The notes: generated from the sequence alone by a model not told the origin. Positions 36,749 through 45,622 are shown, counted from the stretch's first letter. The stretch: 64,000 nt of DNA from an uncultured Clostridium sp. (GCA_934438135.1 CAKSBP010000008.1:1-64000); one strand, 5' to 3'. A program made the numbers and translations.

Positions 36749-37080
36749 AAAAAAAAAGCCCTAAGCATTTCTGCTTAGGGCGAACTTATCGTCCGTGTTA
36801 CCACCTAAATTCAGGAGATTACTCCTGCACTCAAATAATACGTTGTCCTATCCCGGTTATGCCCATTCATAACCGTAAAATAAAACAGATACTATGTTCC
36901 AGTTAACGTTGGAATTCCGTTGAAGCCTACTAATATTAATTTCGGTTCAAAGCTCAAAGGCTACTTCCATAAAAGAGTTTACACTCTACTGCCTACGCGA
37001 AGATTCGCACCAACCATCTTCTCTCTTTGCTTTCAGCCAGTATGTACTCCTCCTTATCACAGCTTTTCATATATGTAATT
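36749..37080 (-). ncRNA. T-box leader of leuB-ilvD-ilvB
   Basis: A tRNA-sensing leader. On the minus strand: Stem I is closed by AAAGCU/AGCUUU (37061-37066 with 36949-36954); an E-loop AGUA and a GGUUGGUGCGAA stretch follow; a stem II/pseudoknot GUAGGCUUCAACGG lies further on; the T-box antiterminator AGGUGGUAACACGG is at 36793-36806; and a 10-bp terminator stem (36758-36767 with 36772-36781) ends in nine T (36749-36757). Uncharged tRNA would favour the antiterminator and so switch on the operon. The specifier reads GUA (36962-36964), that is Val, from the pattern GGAA-NNN-GC; confidence in that codon is moderate. Confidence 0.88.
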
Positions 37081-37087
37081 ATTAATT

Positions 37088-37116
37088 AGTATATACATAA
37101 ACTTTTTTTATGTCAA
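37088..37116 (-). promoter_or_regulatory. Promoter of the T-box leader
   Basis: A perfect TTGACA (37111-37116), 17-base spacer and TATACT (37088-37093) on the minus strand, placing the start near 37081 just before Stem I. Confidence 0.8.
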
Positions 37117-37262
37117 GGAACAATTTCCCTGCTCTTTGTTGACAGAAGATGCAGATAAGACAAGCTGTACATAGCTTACACTAGAAATCCTGCGTTGTAG
37201 TGGATTCCTTCATCTGCCATGAAAAATCACATCAGTCTATGAATTCTGCCCATAAAATGTGT
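37117..37262. other. Gap between the T-box promoter and the glycan operon end
   Basis: No gene. Inverted sequences are present (ATGCAGAT near 37149 with ATCTGCCAT near 37212), which may form a weak structure, but no clear terminator of the glycan operon was found. Confidence 0.4.
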
Positions 37263-37601
37263 CTATATAGCCACACAGACAGCTCCTGCAACAATCAGGG
37301 TTACACCAATTATCTTCTTCCTGCTAATCTTCTCTTTCAAAAGCAGATAAGAGACAATCATCGTCCACACATAAGTAAGTGATGTCAATGGAAGCACCAC
37401 CGAATAATCCAGATATCTGAGTACAATAATATTAATCACGGCAGAAGCAGCATAAATACCTCCACCAATCCATAAATTCAAATCTTTAATTAAACCAAAA
37501 ATGCCTTCACTTGCCGTAGCTCTCTTAAAGAACAGCGATGCAATGGTTCCCATCCATGTCATAACCATAACCAGAACCAAAATAATAATTCCTATCGTCA
37601 T
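37263..37601 (-). CDS. Small four-helix transporter, ArnE/ArnF or SMR-like (half B)
   Basis: A 112-residue protein with four membrane helices of the EamA/SMR fold. Typical SMR/ArnF pattern: a first helix rich in Met and Val, VINIIVLRYLDYSVVLPLTSLTYVWT, then a YLLLKEKISRKKIIGV segment. Together with the adjacent related gene it resembles the ArnE-ArnF pair that flips lipid-linked sugars, so it is likely half of a heterodimeric flippase. A small-molecule multidrug exporter is the alternative. It overlaps the upstream partner by 4 bases and is the last gene of the glycan operon. Confidence 0.7.
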   Translation of the reverse strand: MTIGIIILVLVMVMTWMGTIASLFFKRATASEGIFGLIKDLNLWIGGGIYAASAVINIIVLRYLDYSVVLPLTSLTYVWTMIVSYLLLKEKISRKKIIGVTLIVAGAVCVAI

Positions 37602-37954
37602 TCCTCATCACCTCCGGCAATCAGCACGACTCCTGTCATAATTACAAGGACACCAACTATTTTCAGCCAGGTAACCGATTCTTTTAAAACAAGAGCACCA
37701 AGCACAATACTAATAACATAATTCATACTCATAACCGGCTGAAGTACCGATACTTTTCCATAACGGTATGCCATAAGCATACACAGCGCACCAAATCCAT
37801 AAAATCCAAAACCAATCAGTGCTGCCAGTATTCCGTACTCTCCAGAAAGTTTCCATAAAAGCTGCCCTACACATGCTGAAAGAGAAGAACAAAGCATAAT
37901 CAGAATCCCTTTTCGGTTTTTCTGAATGGACAAAGCCATTTTTGACTCTCTCAT
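37598..37954 (-). CDS. Small four-helix transporter, ArnE/ArnF or SMR-like (half A)
   Basis: A 118-residue partner of the next gene with four helices (pattern ...YRYGKVSVLQPVMSMNYV... and VVLIAGGDEE at the end). The pair fits a heterodimer with opposite topologies. It overlaps the upstream glycosyltransferase gene by 4 bases (ATGA) and the downstream half by 4. The operon context of glycosyltransferases and sugar enzymes makes a lipid-sugar flippase the best guess. Confidence 0.7.
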   Translation of the reverse strand: MRESKMALSIQKNRKGILIMLCSSLSACVGQLLWKLSGEYGILAALIGFGFYGFGALCMLMAYRYGKVSVLQPVMSMNYVISIVLGALVLKESVTWLKIVGVLVIMTGVVLIAGGDEE

Positions 37955-38778
37955 TTTTTCTTTCCCTTCCCTTTTTTTACTTCCGCTGGATTATAAAAAC
38001 CTCTGGCATTTCGGAATAAAATTTTCATCAATTCACTGTTTCCCTTAAAAAAAGAAATTTTGGTAGGAGTCTTCCCTTGTTTCGGATATGCTCTTGTCAC
38101 TGGAATTTCACAGGCTTTCAATCCTACTTGAGTTGCTCGGACAGACAGGTATGCTAAAAGCTCATACGTCATAAAAATATCTCGAAGAGGTTTCACATCT
38201 GGATGTTCCAAATATCGTCTGGAATACGCCCGATATGCATTTGTCGTATCAGTAAAGCGCTGTTTTGCCGTCAGGGAAATAATTGGTGCATGAATCAATT
38301 TTACCGATACAGTACGGACAAATGGTGTATTAATTGCATGACCACCTTTTATAAAACGAGAACCCTGAATTAAGTCATATCCCTCTTCCAGTTTCTTAAT
38401 GAAGTCCGGAACATTTTCAATGCTGTCTTTATTATTTCCATCGATGGTAATTACACCCTTGTAACCACGCTGAAGGGCAAAATAAATTCCCATTCGAAGC
38501 TGAGCACCCTGCTTTCCAACATCATGCTTTACAAGAAGTGTATTTACAGACAGTTTTCTAAGCCTGCTTTCTTCCGTGCAGCCATCTGTAGAACCTCCAT
38601 CACAGATAATAATATCTGCATGTTCCATAACCTGATACTTTTTAGCACGAACCAGTTCCTTATAAATACGATCACCTTCATTAATAATCGGAATAAGTAC
38701 ACAATACTCTTTTTGTTTCTGGTCATACTCTTCTGCTGAAAAAGAAGGAACTCCCTTTATTCCTTTATATTCTTTCAT
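37951..38778 (-). CDS. Family 2 glycosyltransferase, soluble
   Basis: A 275-residue GT-A fold enzyme without a membrane segment. Landmarks: the N-terminal VLIPIINEGDRI, DGGSTDGCTE for the nucleotide, and TIDGNNKDSIENV in the place of the usual DxD metal motif. A basic tail (KKGKGKKK) may bind the membrane. It resembles dolichol-phosphate-mannose-synthase-type enzymes that load a sugar onto polyprenyl phosphate. The donor sugar is unknown. It overlaps the TIM-barrel gene upstream by 4 bases and the first flippase half downstream by 4. Confidence 0.8.
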   Translation of the reverse strand: MKEYKGIKGVPSFSAEEYDQKQKEYCVLIPIINEGDRIYKELVRAKKYQVMEHADIIICDGGSTDGCTEESRLRKLSVNTLLVKHDVGKQGAQLRMGIYFALQRGYKGVITIDGNNKDSIENVPDFIKKLEEGYDLIQGSRFIKGGHAINTPFVRTVSVKLIHAPIISLTAKQRFTDTTNAYRAYSRRYLEHPDVKPLRDIFMTYELLAYLSVRATQVGLKACEIPVTRAYPKQGKTPTKISFFKGNSELMKILFRNARGFYNPAEVKKGKGKKK

Positions 38779-39557
38779 GCAAATACCTCCACAATATATC
38801 TCATTACATCAAGAACCGTTTCCTGTGGCTGTTTTCCCATTTCAATAGACACAAAACCTGTATAGTTCTCCTCTTGTAAAAATGCTGCCAGCTGTTTATG
38901 TAATTGGCGTACTTCAATCGGTTTTAAATTTGGTTCGCTGATGTGAATATGATTGATCAAATCCGCACTGTCCTTTAACAGTTCTATCTGTTCTTCATTA
39001 TAAATCATCGTACCAAGATCCAGATTCAGACGGAATCCTTCTGATGAAACTTCTCGGATTAACTTCAATGCTTCTTTTGTAGTATTGACATAATTCGTAT
39101 TATAAATGACCGGATTTGCCTCCATTCCAACAACCGTTCCTTTGGATAATGCATATTCCCCAAGTTCTCTAAAAAATGGAACTGCCATAGATTTATCAGC
39201 ACCTTCCAAAACAGAACGATTTCTTGGACAGCCAAACACAAGATTTTTACATTTCATAACGCTGGCAAAATCAATTGCTTTTTTTGTATAGGCAAGCAGC
39301 GTTTCCCGTTCTTCTTTAGAGCCAAATATTTTCTCATTTCTTCCATACCAGATAGACTGCATAGAAGAAATGTAAAGACCAAAATTTTCCATTTTCTGTT
39401 GAAATTCCCGTCCCTCTTCCAGCTTATCATATGGATTTTCCTTAATTACTCTCGTAGGTGCAATCTCAATTCCGTGAAATTCCATCCTTCTTAAATTCTC
39501 ATACATTTCCTCATCAAAAGATTCATCCCACGCTATATTTGAAATTGATCGTTTCAT
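38775..39557 (-). CDS. TIM-barrel sugar phosphate isomerase/epimerase
   Basis: A 260-residue protein of the xylose-isomerase-like/AP-endonuclease-2 TIM-barrel family. Likely metal ligands: E in GMEANP, D in NLDLGT, H in HIHISEPNL and E in SIEMGK. Members isomerise or epimerise sugars and related keto-hydroxy compounds. In this operon it would make or modify a sugar used by the two glycosyltransferases. Its exact substrate cannot be told. Confidence 0.8.
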   Translation of the reverse strand: MKRSISNIAWDESFDEEMYENLRRMEFHGIEIAPTRVIKENPYDKLEEGREFQQKMENFGLYISSMQSIWYGRNEKIFGSKEERETLLAYTKKAIDFASVMKCKNLVFGCPRNRSVLEGADKSMAVPFFRELGEYALSKGTVVGMEANPVIYNTNYVNTTKEALKLIREVSSEGFRLNLDLGTMIYNEEQIELLKDSADLINHIHISEPNLKPIEVRQLHKQLAAFLQEENYTGFVSIEMGKQPQETVLDVMRYIVEVFA

Positions 39558-39585
39558 ACTCTCTTTCCCCTTCTACTATCAACAA

Positions 39586-41136
39586 TTAATTTTTTCCAGA
39601 AGAAATACGGATCAGACCCGTCACTTCCACAAACCACTTTAAAACTACATAAATGCAGACTTGTACAAATCCAAAATACCATAATACAAAATTCATATGT
39701 GTATGAATAAAGGAATGGGATTTTCCGAGTACATACCAGGATACAGTTGTAATAAATGAAAAAATATAAAACCAAACGAATATTTTATCCACTTCTTTAT
39801 GAACTGCCTTCTGATAAATAAAAATCACAGCTGGTGCTGCTGCAAGCAATGGAAATAGTATACCAGGAAGAAAATCCACCAGAATCGGCGTACTCCATCT
39901 AAAATACCGAAGCACAACATGAAGAATACTGGCATTTAAAGATGCTTTATAAACACCAGAAAAGTCTTCTGGATTTCCACCAAGTGTTCTTCGTAACACA
40001 TCCTGTTTCCAGATATTTTGAAGTCCATCGGCTACACTTCCATCTCCACGTAAATAGGCATGGAATATCATAACACAAATAAATCCAAGAAATGCTGCCA
40101 CTCCAAGTCCAACTAATGTCAAAAATACTTTTTTTCTGTCTTCTTTTTTACAGGTAAAGAAGTCAATAAGCTGAAACAGCACACCGCCTAACATAATAGT
40201 CGTCACATATTCATATCCACAGGCTGCTTTTACAGCAACTGCGAAAAACATAAGCAGATAGCATAATCTCCGCTTTTCCATATGATTAGAGCAATATAAA
40301 CCTATAAGCATTGGAAGGAACCAGGTAAACTCAACCCAATACAGATTTCTGGAGAAATTTATAATCCAAGGTGACAATAAAAAAGTGAAAAGGAATACTA
40401 ATGCAAATGGCATTCCAAATTTTTTCTGAACCTGTGATATCATCAGCAAAACTACAACTGCCATAAAAAAAGCACAGGCTGCCTGAAGAAGACGAAATAC
40501 AATCGGTTTGGAAATGATTTTTGCGGTTACATAATAAATCCACCCCTGTAAACCTACCTGACTTTTATAAGAACTCATTATGACATTTGATAATTCTTCT
40601 CCATTCTGGTCAACAATCCGATAGTCCGCAAGTCCTCCACAGGATTTCGTATCAATTGGCTCCTCTCCTTCCAAGGTAACAAACAAATAGGTATCTGTTT
40701 TGGATATATCTACAATTTTACGGATTTGTCCATTTAGAAATTTAACAGAATTTCCCGGAACACAGTACAAAAGACCATACTCATCACACACATCCATTGC
40801 ACTATATGAAATTGCAAATTCAGGAGCTTTTGTGGATACGCCATTTTGAAATTCTCCACTGTTATACAGGCCATAATCTCCTTTTACCAAGGCATCGGCA
40901 TCCATTACACCGGCCAAAGACGAGCACTTTCCAAGCCCATATTTATTCAAATCCAGTCCATGAATCCCTGAGTAGATACAGCCAGCAGCCAGTTCTTCCG
41001 AATCTCTCTGAAAGTCTGTATCTACAATAAAACAGTAACGATAAGTTAACAGAACAAGAAGTAATAGAATTACAACTGCCTTATAGGTTTTTTCTTCAAA
41101 AATGTTTTTTATTTTTACATTCAGAAAGGTATTCAT
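39586..41136 (-). CDS. Multi-pass membrane protein, probable GT-C-like glycosyltransferase
   Basis: A 516-residue membrane protein with about 11 predicted helices. Features: a signal-anchor-like N-terminal helix, a long polar loop of about 160 residues after it containing DTDFQRDSE (about residue 40) that could be the acidic catalytic loop of a GT-C enzyme, and several further helices with aromatic loops. GT-C enzymes use polyprenyl-linked sugars outside the membrane, which fits the flippase and polyprenyl-P glycosyltransferases in the operon. I do not recognise a named family. It overlaps the epimerase gene upstream by 4 bases and lies 28 bases before the TIM-barrel gene. Confidence 0.6.
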   Translation of the reverse strand: MNTFLNVKIKNIFEEKTYKAVVILLLLVLLTYRYCFIVDTDFQRDSEELAAGCIYSGIHGLDLNKYGLGKCSSLAGVMDADALVKGDYGLYNSGEFQNGVSTKAPEFAISYSAMDVCDEYGLLYCVPGNSVKFLNGQIRKIVDISKTDTYLFVTLEGEEPIDTKSCGGLADYRIVDQNGEELSNVIMSSYKSQVGLQGWIYYVTAKIISKPIVFRLLQAACAFFMAVVVLLMISQVQKKFGMPFALVFLFTFLLSPWIINFSRNLYWVEFTWFLPMLIGLYCSNHMEKRRLCYLLMFFAVAVKAACGYEYVTTIMLGGVLFQLIDFFTCKKEDRKKVFLTLVGLGVAAFLGFICVMIFHAYLRGDGSVADGLQNIWKQDVLRRTLGGNPEDFSGVYKASLNASILHVVLRYFRWSTPILVDFLPGILFPLLAAAPAVIFIYQKAVHKEVDKIFVWFYIFSFITTVSWYVLGKSHSFIHTHMNFVLWYFGFVQVCIYVVLKWFVEVTGLIRISSGKN

Positions 41137-42056
41137 TGTAGTTCCTCCTTACAATATTCCACAATTGCATGAAGTATTTCTGTCTTGTTCATGATGTAGC
41201 CACCGTTTCCATGAAAAATATCTGCGTACAAAGTTCTATAATCATAATCCGCTGGTGCATTGGCAAGTTCATTACAAAACGAATTTCCTGTCAGTGCCTT
41301 ATAAATTTCCTCTGCAGAAATTGGTTCTGTCGCTGGATTCCATAGTTTCAGCTGATACTTTAATGCCGTTTCTATATCACCTGCCAGTCTTGATAACGGA
41401 TAAAACTGAAATCTGCTTCGACTGTCCGTAAAGTTTAACGCAGTAAAACCAAGCTTCTGAAAAGCGGCTTTTAAATAAATATTTTCTTCCTCATTAAGTG
41501 TCCTGCATTTATAAAATCCATTATCCTGACGAACATAATATTTATCCAGGCTTTTCTCCTTTGCCTGAAGTTCCTGATATTTCGATTCCTTCAACATAGC
41601 AGGAATCACATGAATATAATCATATAAGAAGTTTTTCTTTAAATGTATACCAAACAAAGCAGGAAGACGTATAATCAGCGCATCTGAACAATTCTCTCTT
41701 ACCCACTGTTCCAGCCTATAACGATTCAGTCCATAAGGATGTAAATTTTCTGTATCTATTTTGGAATCCTCATTTACCCCCGTTGGTCTTTTATAAACAT
41801 CAATGGTTGAAATTAAAACCAGTTTCTTGGGCATAATTCTTTTAATATTTTCTTCTGCTTCCTTAATTAGTGCATAATCTCTTTCTGGAGCATTATTCGC
41901 CAGAAACTTCTCTGCCCTAAGACCTGCATACACCAGTAAATCCGGCTTCAATCCATACGCATCTTTAATATTTTTTGAATTGAATTTATAATCAAATTCT
42001 CTTCCAGCACAAATATTACTCCCCACAAATCCTGTGTAGCCTACTATTGCATCCAT
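41133..42056 (-). CDS. NAD-dependent epimerase/dehydratase-like protein
   Basis: A 307-residue protein of the extended SDR (NDP-sugar epimerase/dehydratase) family. The Rossmann motif is GYTGFVGSN (about residues 6-14), and the active-site pattern is approached by STIDVYKRP, with YGLNRYRLEQ as the YxxxK-like segment. A usual Tyr-x3-Lys is not perfect: it reads YGLNR, so activity may differ. It overlaps the membrane-protein gene by 4 bases and lies 12 bases after the GT2 gene. Confidence 0.7.
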   Translation of the reverse strand: MDAIVGYTGFVGSNICAGREFDYKFNSKNIKDAYGLKPDLLVYAGLRAEKFLANNAPERDYALIKEAEENIKRIMPKKLVLISTIDVYKRPTGVNEDSKIDTENLHPYGLNRYRLEQWVRENCSDALIIRLPALFGIHLKKNFLYDYIHVIPAMLKESKYQELQAKEKSLDKYYVRQDNGFYKCRTLNEEENIYLKAAFQKLGFTALNFTDSRSRFQFYPLSRLAGDIETALKYQLKLWNPATEPISAEEIYKALTGNSFCNELANAPADYDYRTLYADIFHGNGGYIMNKTEILHAIVEYCKEELQ

Positions 42057-42068
42057 TTTATCTCCACC

Positions 42069-43004
42069 TTATTTATTTACTTTTTCAATATTTTTAATGC
42101 GGTACTGCTGCTTTACAAAACTTAAGTTTACCAGGATGTCCAGATATTTAATTACAATAGACAGAATTCCAAATAACCCAAAAAATGCAATGGATAAGAA
42201 TAAAATTGTTGTTGTCCATCCAGCTACCGGTGAACCGGTACAGAAAATCACAACTGCATAAACCGCTACCAATAATGTTATCAACATCATCGCTGCTGTC
42301 ATCCAGATAGAAAAACGGTATCCCAAATCAGTAAACAAAATTAAAGATTTCAACGCCAGATTCCATCTGTATGTTTTATCTTGTTTATCTTTTGATAATG
42401 TTTCTGTATTTTTGGGAGAATAGGATAAATATTCTGCTGCCAAACCGCTGTTTGTGTAAACTACTTTACGGTATGGAATGGTTTGATTGACCGCTCCAAC
42501 CCGGTTAATCAAACGTCTGGAAACGATTCGGAATCGTTCCGTCTGCATCTTATAGTTAGAATGACTGAATCGGTTAAACAATCGGTAAAAGCATCCAGAG
42601 CCAGCGTCTTTCTGCTTGTCCGGAACCGCACTGACAATATCGTACCCCTCCAGAGTTTTCCGATAAACATCCATGACTAACTTCTTTTCAAAATCCATAA
42701 TTGGAGAATCAAATTCAAAAACATAATCTCCGATTGCCAAATCAACTCCTGCATTCATGGACAATTCTACACCATGAAATTCACTCATTTCAATAATTGT
42801 AAGTGGTGCATCCACATATTGTTCGGCACTTTTCTTTGCCACAGAAACACTGTTATCCGTCGATGCATCATTGACACAGATAATTTCAAACTTATGGAAA
42901 TTATCAGAAAGTACATCTGATATTTTATGTATAAATTCTCCAATTATAGTTTCTGCATTATGTAGATAAATCACTGCTGACACAAAATTTTTCTCTTTTT
43001 CCAT
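42069..43004 (-). CDS. Family 2 glycosyltransferase with C-terminal membrane helices
   Basis: A 311-residue GT-A enzyme followed by two hydrophobic segments (around residues 225-300), the layout of polyprenyl-phosphate glycosyltransferases such as ArnC/GtrB. Landmarks: FVSAVIYLHNAE, CVNDASTDNSV (the DxSxD segment) and VFEFDSPIMDF (a variant DxD). I place the start at ATG 43004 because GAGGTG lies 7 bases before it; the ORF with the longer start would overlap the FAD-oxidoreductase gene. It starts one base after that gene. Confidence 0.82.
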   Translation of the reverse strand: MEKEKNFVSAVIYLHNAETIIGEFIHKISDVLSDNFHKFEIICVNDASTDNSVSVAKKSAEQYVDAPLTIIEMSEFHGVELSMNAGVDLAIGDYVFEFDSPIMDFEKKLVMDVYRKTLEGYDIVSAVPDKQKDAGSGCFYRLFNRFSHSNYKMQTERFRIVSRRLINRVGAVNQTIPYRKVVYTNSGLAAEYLSYSPKNTETLSKDKQDKTYRWNLALKSLILFTDLGYRFSIWMTAAMMLITLLVAVYAVVIFCTGSPVAGWTTTILFLSIAFFGLFGILSIVIKYLDILVNLSFVKQQYRIKNIEKVNK

Positions 43005-43005
43005 C

Positions 43006-44118
43006 TTATAACACCTCATCCAAATCATATACTGTATTAATTTTTCCTGAAAGTACACTTACAAATGTCGGGTCTTGTGTAAATTTCCTGATTACCGTAG
43101 GTCTGGAGTCATCAATTTCTGAATTCATTAAAATTGGTTTCATGGAATAAAGGGAACTTACATAAGAGAAATCATATTCGTCCTTCATATATTTTCTTGC
43201 CAGATTCGACATATATGGAAAAGCACTTGCTGGTTTAGCCGGACAATTATTGCAGTTTCCCAGTTTCTCCGGCTTACAGTATCCCTGTGACCGTTCCTGA
43301 CATGGGAAATGTGGAAGTGGATCGTAGCTTGTTGTATGAGGTGTAAACGTAACAGAAGTCAGAGAATGATATCCGGTTTTGCCAAATGGCATAATAGAAA
43401 AGAACGGTCCATCCATGACCGTCAGCCCGGTTCTTTCCAGCCTTTTATCCACATTGCACAGAATAATTTCGCACAATTCATATTTTATCTTAAATTTTTC
43501 GTATCCAAGCATATTGATAATTTCATTAGTGGATGCATATGTCGTATTCAAAAGATAAGGTGTCATATATTCTTTGCCCGATTCCTGAACACAATATTCA
43601 CTACTTGTTTTCTCAATGCTTTCAATATGGGAATTAAACTGAAGAATGACATTTGGAAATTCCTTCAGTTCTTCCATAAAATAATCTTTTAACAGCATTG
43701 CATCATATGTATACTCTCTTGTCTTAAATGCACCATCACACAGCCCCTCTTTAAAGTAGGTCTTCGGATTGATTTCTTCACATGGAATCCTTGCATCCCT
43801 GCAGAATTTTACGAACTGTCCGGCATCTGTCCAGCTGAATCTGGAAGATGTAGCATAAATCTGTTCAAACTCTTCATGAATACAAAATGAATAGTCTTTT
43901 ACAAAACGTTCAAAGTAACCAGCAGACTTCACTGCTGTTGACAAGGATCTTGGATAATGATATCCCATATGTACTCTCGCCTGATTAATATACGTTGCCC
44001 GCCGAAACGGAGCATCATCACATTCTAATACCAGGATATGTTCGCCCTTTTTCCCACAATGAAGTGCTGCATATAAGCCGTAAATTCCTGCACCGATGAT
44101 TATCTTATCGTATCTCAC
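43006..44118 (-). CDS. FAD-dependent oxidoreductase of the DAO family with a Cys cluster
   Basis: First gene of the glycan operon, 370 residues. GAGIYG (residues 9-14) binds FAD, and EC follows the second strand (residue 32-33). Residues 273, 281, 289 and 292 form a C-x7-C-x7-C-x2-C cluster that could bind a metal or an iron-sulfur centre, which is not typical of plain DAO enzymes. It may oxidise an amine or hydroxyl of a sugar or lipid intermediate. The start is GTG (44118), with GGAGGAG six bases upstream. There is no signal peptide, so it is cytosolic. Confidence 0.75.
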   Translation of the reverse strand: MRYDKIIIGAGIYGLYAALHCGKKGEHILVLECDDAPFRRATYINQARVHMGYHYPRSLSTAVKSAGYFERFVKDYSFCIHEEFEQIYATSSRFSWTDAGQFVKFCRDARIPCEEINPKTYFKEGLCDGAFKTREYTYDAMLLKDYFMEELKEFPNVILQFNSHIESIEKTSSEYCVQESGKEYMTPYLLNTTYASTNEIINMLGYEKFKIKYELCEIILCNVDKRLERTGLTVMDGPFFSIMPFGKTGYHSLTSVTFTPHTTSYDPLPHFPCQERSQGYCKPEKLGNCNNCPAKPASAFPYMSNLARKYMKDEYDFSYVSSLYSMKPILMNSEIDDSRPTVIRKFTQDPTFVSVLSGKINTVYDLDEVL

Positions 44119-44211
44119 TAATCACTCCTCCAAATATTCTTTGAAAACTTGATTTAATATAAACTACATTTTATCATAGTGCCTGTCAGAAAGCAACATT
44201 ACTTCTTCACG

Positions 44212-44247
44212 CAAAAAAGCACCGACGTTACAGCCAATGCTTTTTTG
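44212..44247. terminator. Terminator downstream of the unknown gene
   Basis: A 10-bp stem (44212-44221 with 44238-44247, 16-base loop) with runs of A and T on both sides ends the transcript of the 44259-44984 gene and isolates it from the glycan operon. Confidence 0.6.
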
Positions 44248-44258
44248 TTTTTTACTAT

Positions 44259-44984
44259 TTATTTCACCAAAATCTTTAGATTCTCTGTCTCGCCAGATTT
44301 CTGCATGCTGCAATAATCGTAACATACTCCCAGAAATTTATGAGACAATTCGGGATATTTTTCTTTCAGCTCCGAAAGCAGAATGTCTGTCTTACTGCAG
44401 TCTGTATAGGCAGCTATAATATTCTCAAGCAGTCTTCTCTTTAGTATATCATCCAGAATGTCCAGTTTTTGCTCATAGTTCATCCATCTGACATGAATAA
44501 GCATTCCATTTACTGTCACTTCATTCTCTGTTCCACAATACTTAAAGATTTCCTGGCAGATTTCCTCTGATATGCCCGCCTGGATAATCAATGCCTGCTC
44601 CAAGGTCGTAATATCTACAATATGTATACCATATGTAGTCAGTCCCATTTCTTCTAATACTACTTCACAGATATCAAATAACCTTCTCTGCATATATTGT
44701 GGAACCTTTTCAAATAAATTGTGAACCTTTTCAATTGCAGCCTCGACATCTGGTTCATATTGAAAAGCATAAACGCCAACACTGATTAAACAAAGTTTAT
44801 ATTTCTGGTATAACCTGATACTTTTTTGATACTTTGCAAATCCCCTTAAACGCAGACAAAGTATTTTATAATCTTCAATAGAAAGCTGACAGTCTGCCAG
44901 TATTCTGATTTTTCCCTTATTATTTAGTAAAATGTGTTCTAATTTTTCTTCCATCTCATTGAGTGAAACCGTAGAATCTAACAT
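44259..44984 (-). CDS. Unrecognised protein
   Basis: A 241-residue soluble protein with high helix content and no signal peptide or membrane segment. I do not recognise a family. Fairly regular hydrophobic spacing suggests helical repeats. It has seven Cys (residues 31, 43, 65, and a cluster near 144-152 and in the C-terminal quarter), which is not clearly a metal site. It lies alone between the glycan operon and rnpB, with its own terminator. Upstream is 190 bases of noncoding sequence shared with the rnpB promoter region on the other strand. Confidence 0.7.
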   Translation of the reverse strand: MLDSTVSLNEMEEKLEHILLNNKGKIRILADCQLSIEDYKILCLRLRGFAKYQKSIRLYQKYKLCLISVGVYAFQYEPDVEAAIEKVHNLFEKVPQYMQRRLFDICEVVLEEMGLTTYGIHIVDITTLEQALIIQAGISEEICQEIFKYCGTENEVTVNGMLIHVRWMNYEQKLDILDDILKRRLLENIIAAYTDCSKTDILLSELKEKYPELSHKFLGVCYDYCSMQKSGETENLKILVK

Positions 44985-45174
44985 CTATACCCACCTTCCT
45001 TTTAACCGGAATACAGAACATGTCGTTATCCTGTCTCCACAAATAAACTTTTCACCTATTTATAGATACGCCCACCGTGCTTCAAATATTCCTCTAACCA
45101 GTATTTCACAGGACAAATTTATAAAAATATTTCCTGCCTCTACAGTCCCATATTGCAGTAAATACGATTTGTTA

Positions 45175-45203
45175 TTTACAATTCACTTATTTCATGTTAA
45201 AAT
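45175..45203 (+). promoter_or_regulatory. Promoter of rnpB
   Basis: TTTACA (45175-45180), 17-base spacer, TAAAAT (45198-45203); start predicted at about 45210, exactly at the 5' strand of helix P1. Confidence 0.75.
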
Positions 45204-45210
45204 AGCGCTT

Positions 45211-45568
45211 GGTGAGTAACACAGATGGTTGCGCCTATTCGTGTCGAAAGACCTTAGGTGAGGAAAGTCCGAGCTTCATAGGGCAGGGTGCCGGATAACG
45301 TCCGGTGGAGGTGACTCCAAGGCCAGTGCAACAGAAATATACCGCAGAAGTTTCTTCTGTAAGGGTGGAAAGGCGAGGTAAGAGCTCCCCGCTCTGTTGG
45401 TAACAGCAGAGGCACATGTAAACCCCACTCGAAGCAAGACCGAATTCTAAGCGATACGGCTGCCCGTCGTGCTTAATGGTAGGTCGCTTGAGCCTAGTGG
45501 CAACATTAGGACCAGATAGATAACCATCTAATACAGAACTCGGCTTATAGTGTTGCTCATCTTTTTTT
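45211..45568 (+). ncRNA. rnpB: RNase P RNA, bacterial class A
   Basis: The catalytic RNA that matures tRNA 5' ends. Helix P1 pairs 45211-45222 with 45550-45561. The universal core is present: GAGGAAAGTCCGAGC near 45260, ACAGAAATATACC near 45331, GTAAACCCCACT near 45419 and AGAACTCGGCTTAT near 45536. A run of T (45562-45568) after P1 ends transcription. Length is about 350 nt. It is on the plus strand, opposite to all neighbouring genes. Confidence 0.97.
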
Positions 45569-45622
45569 ATTTTTTCATGAAATAGTGCCGGCAGAGAATC
45601 TGATTCGGCTTTGGATAGTATT

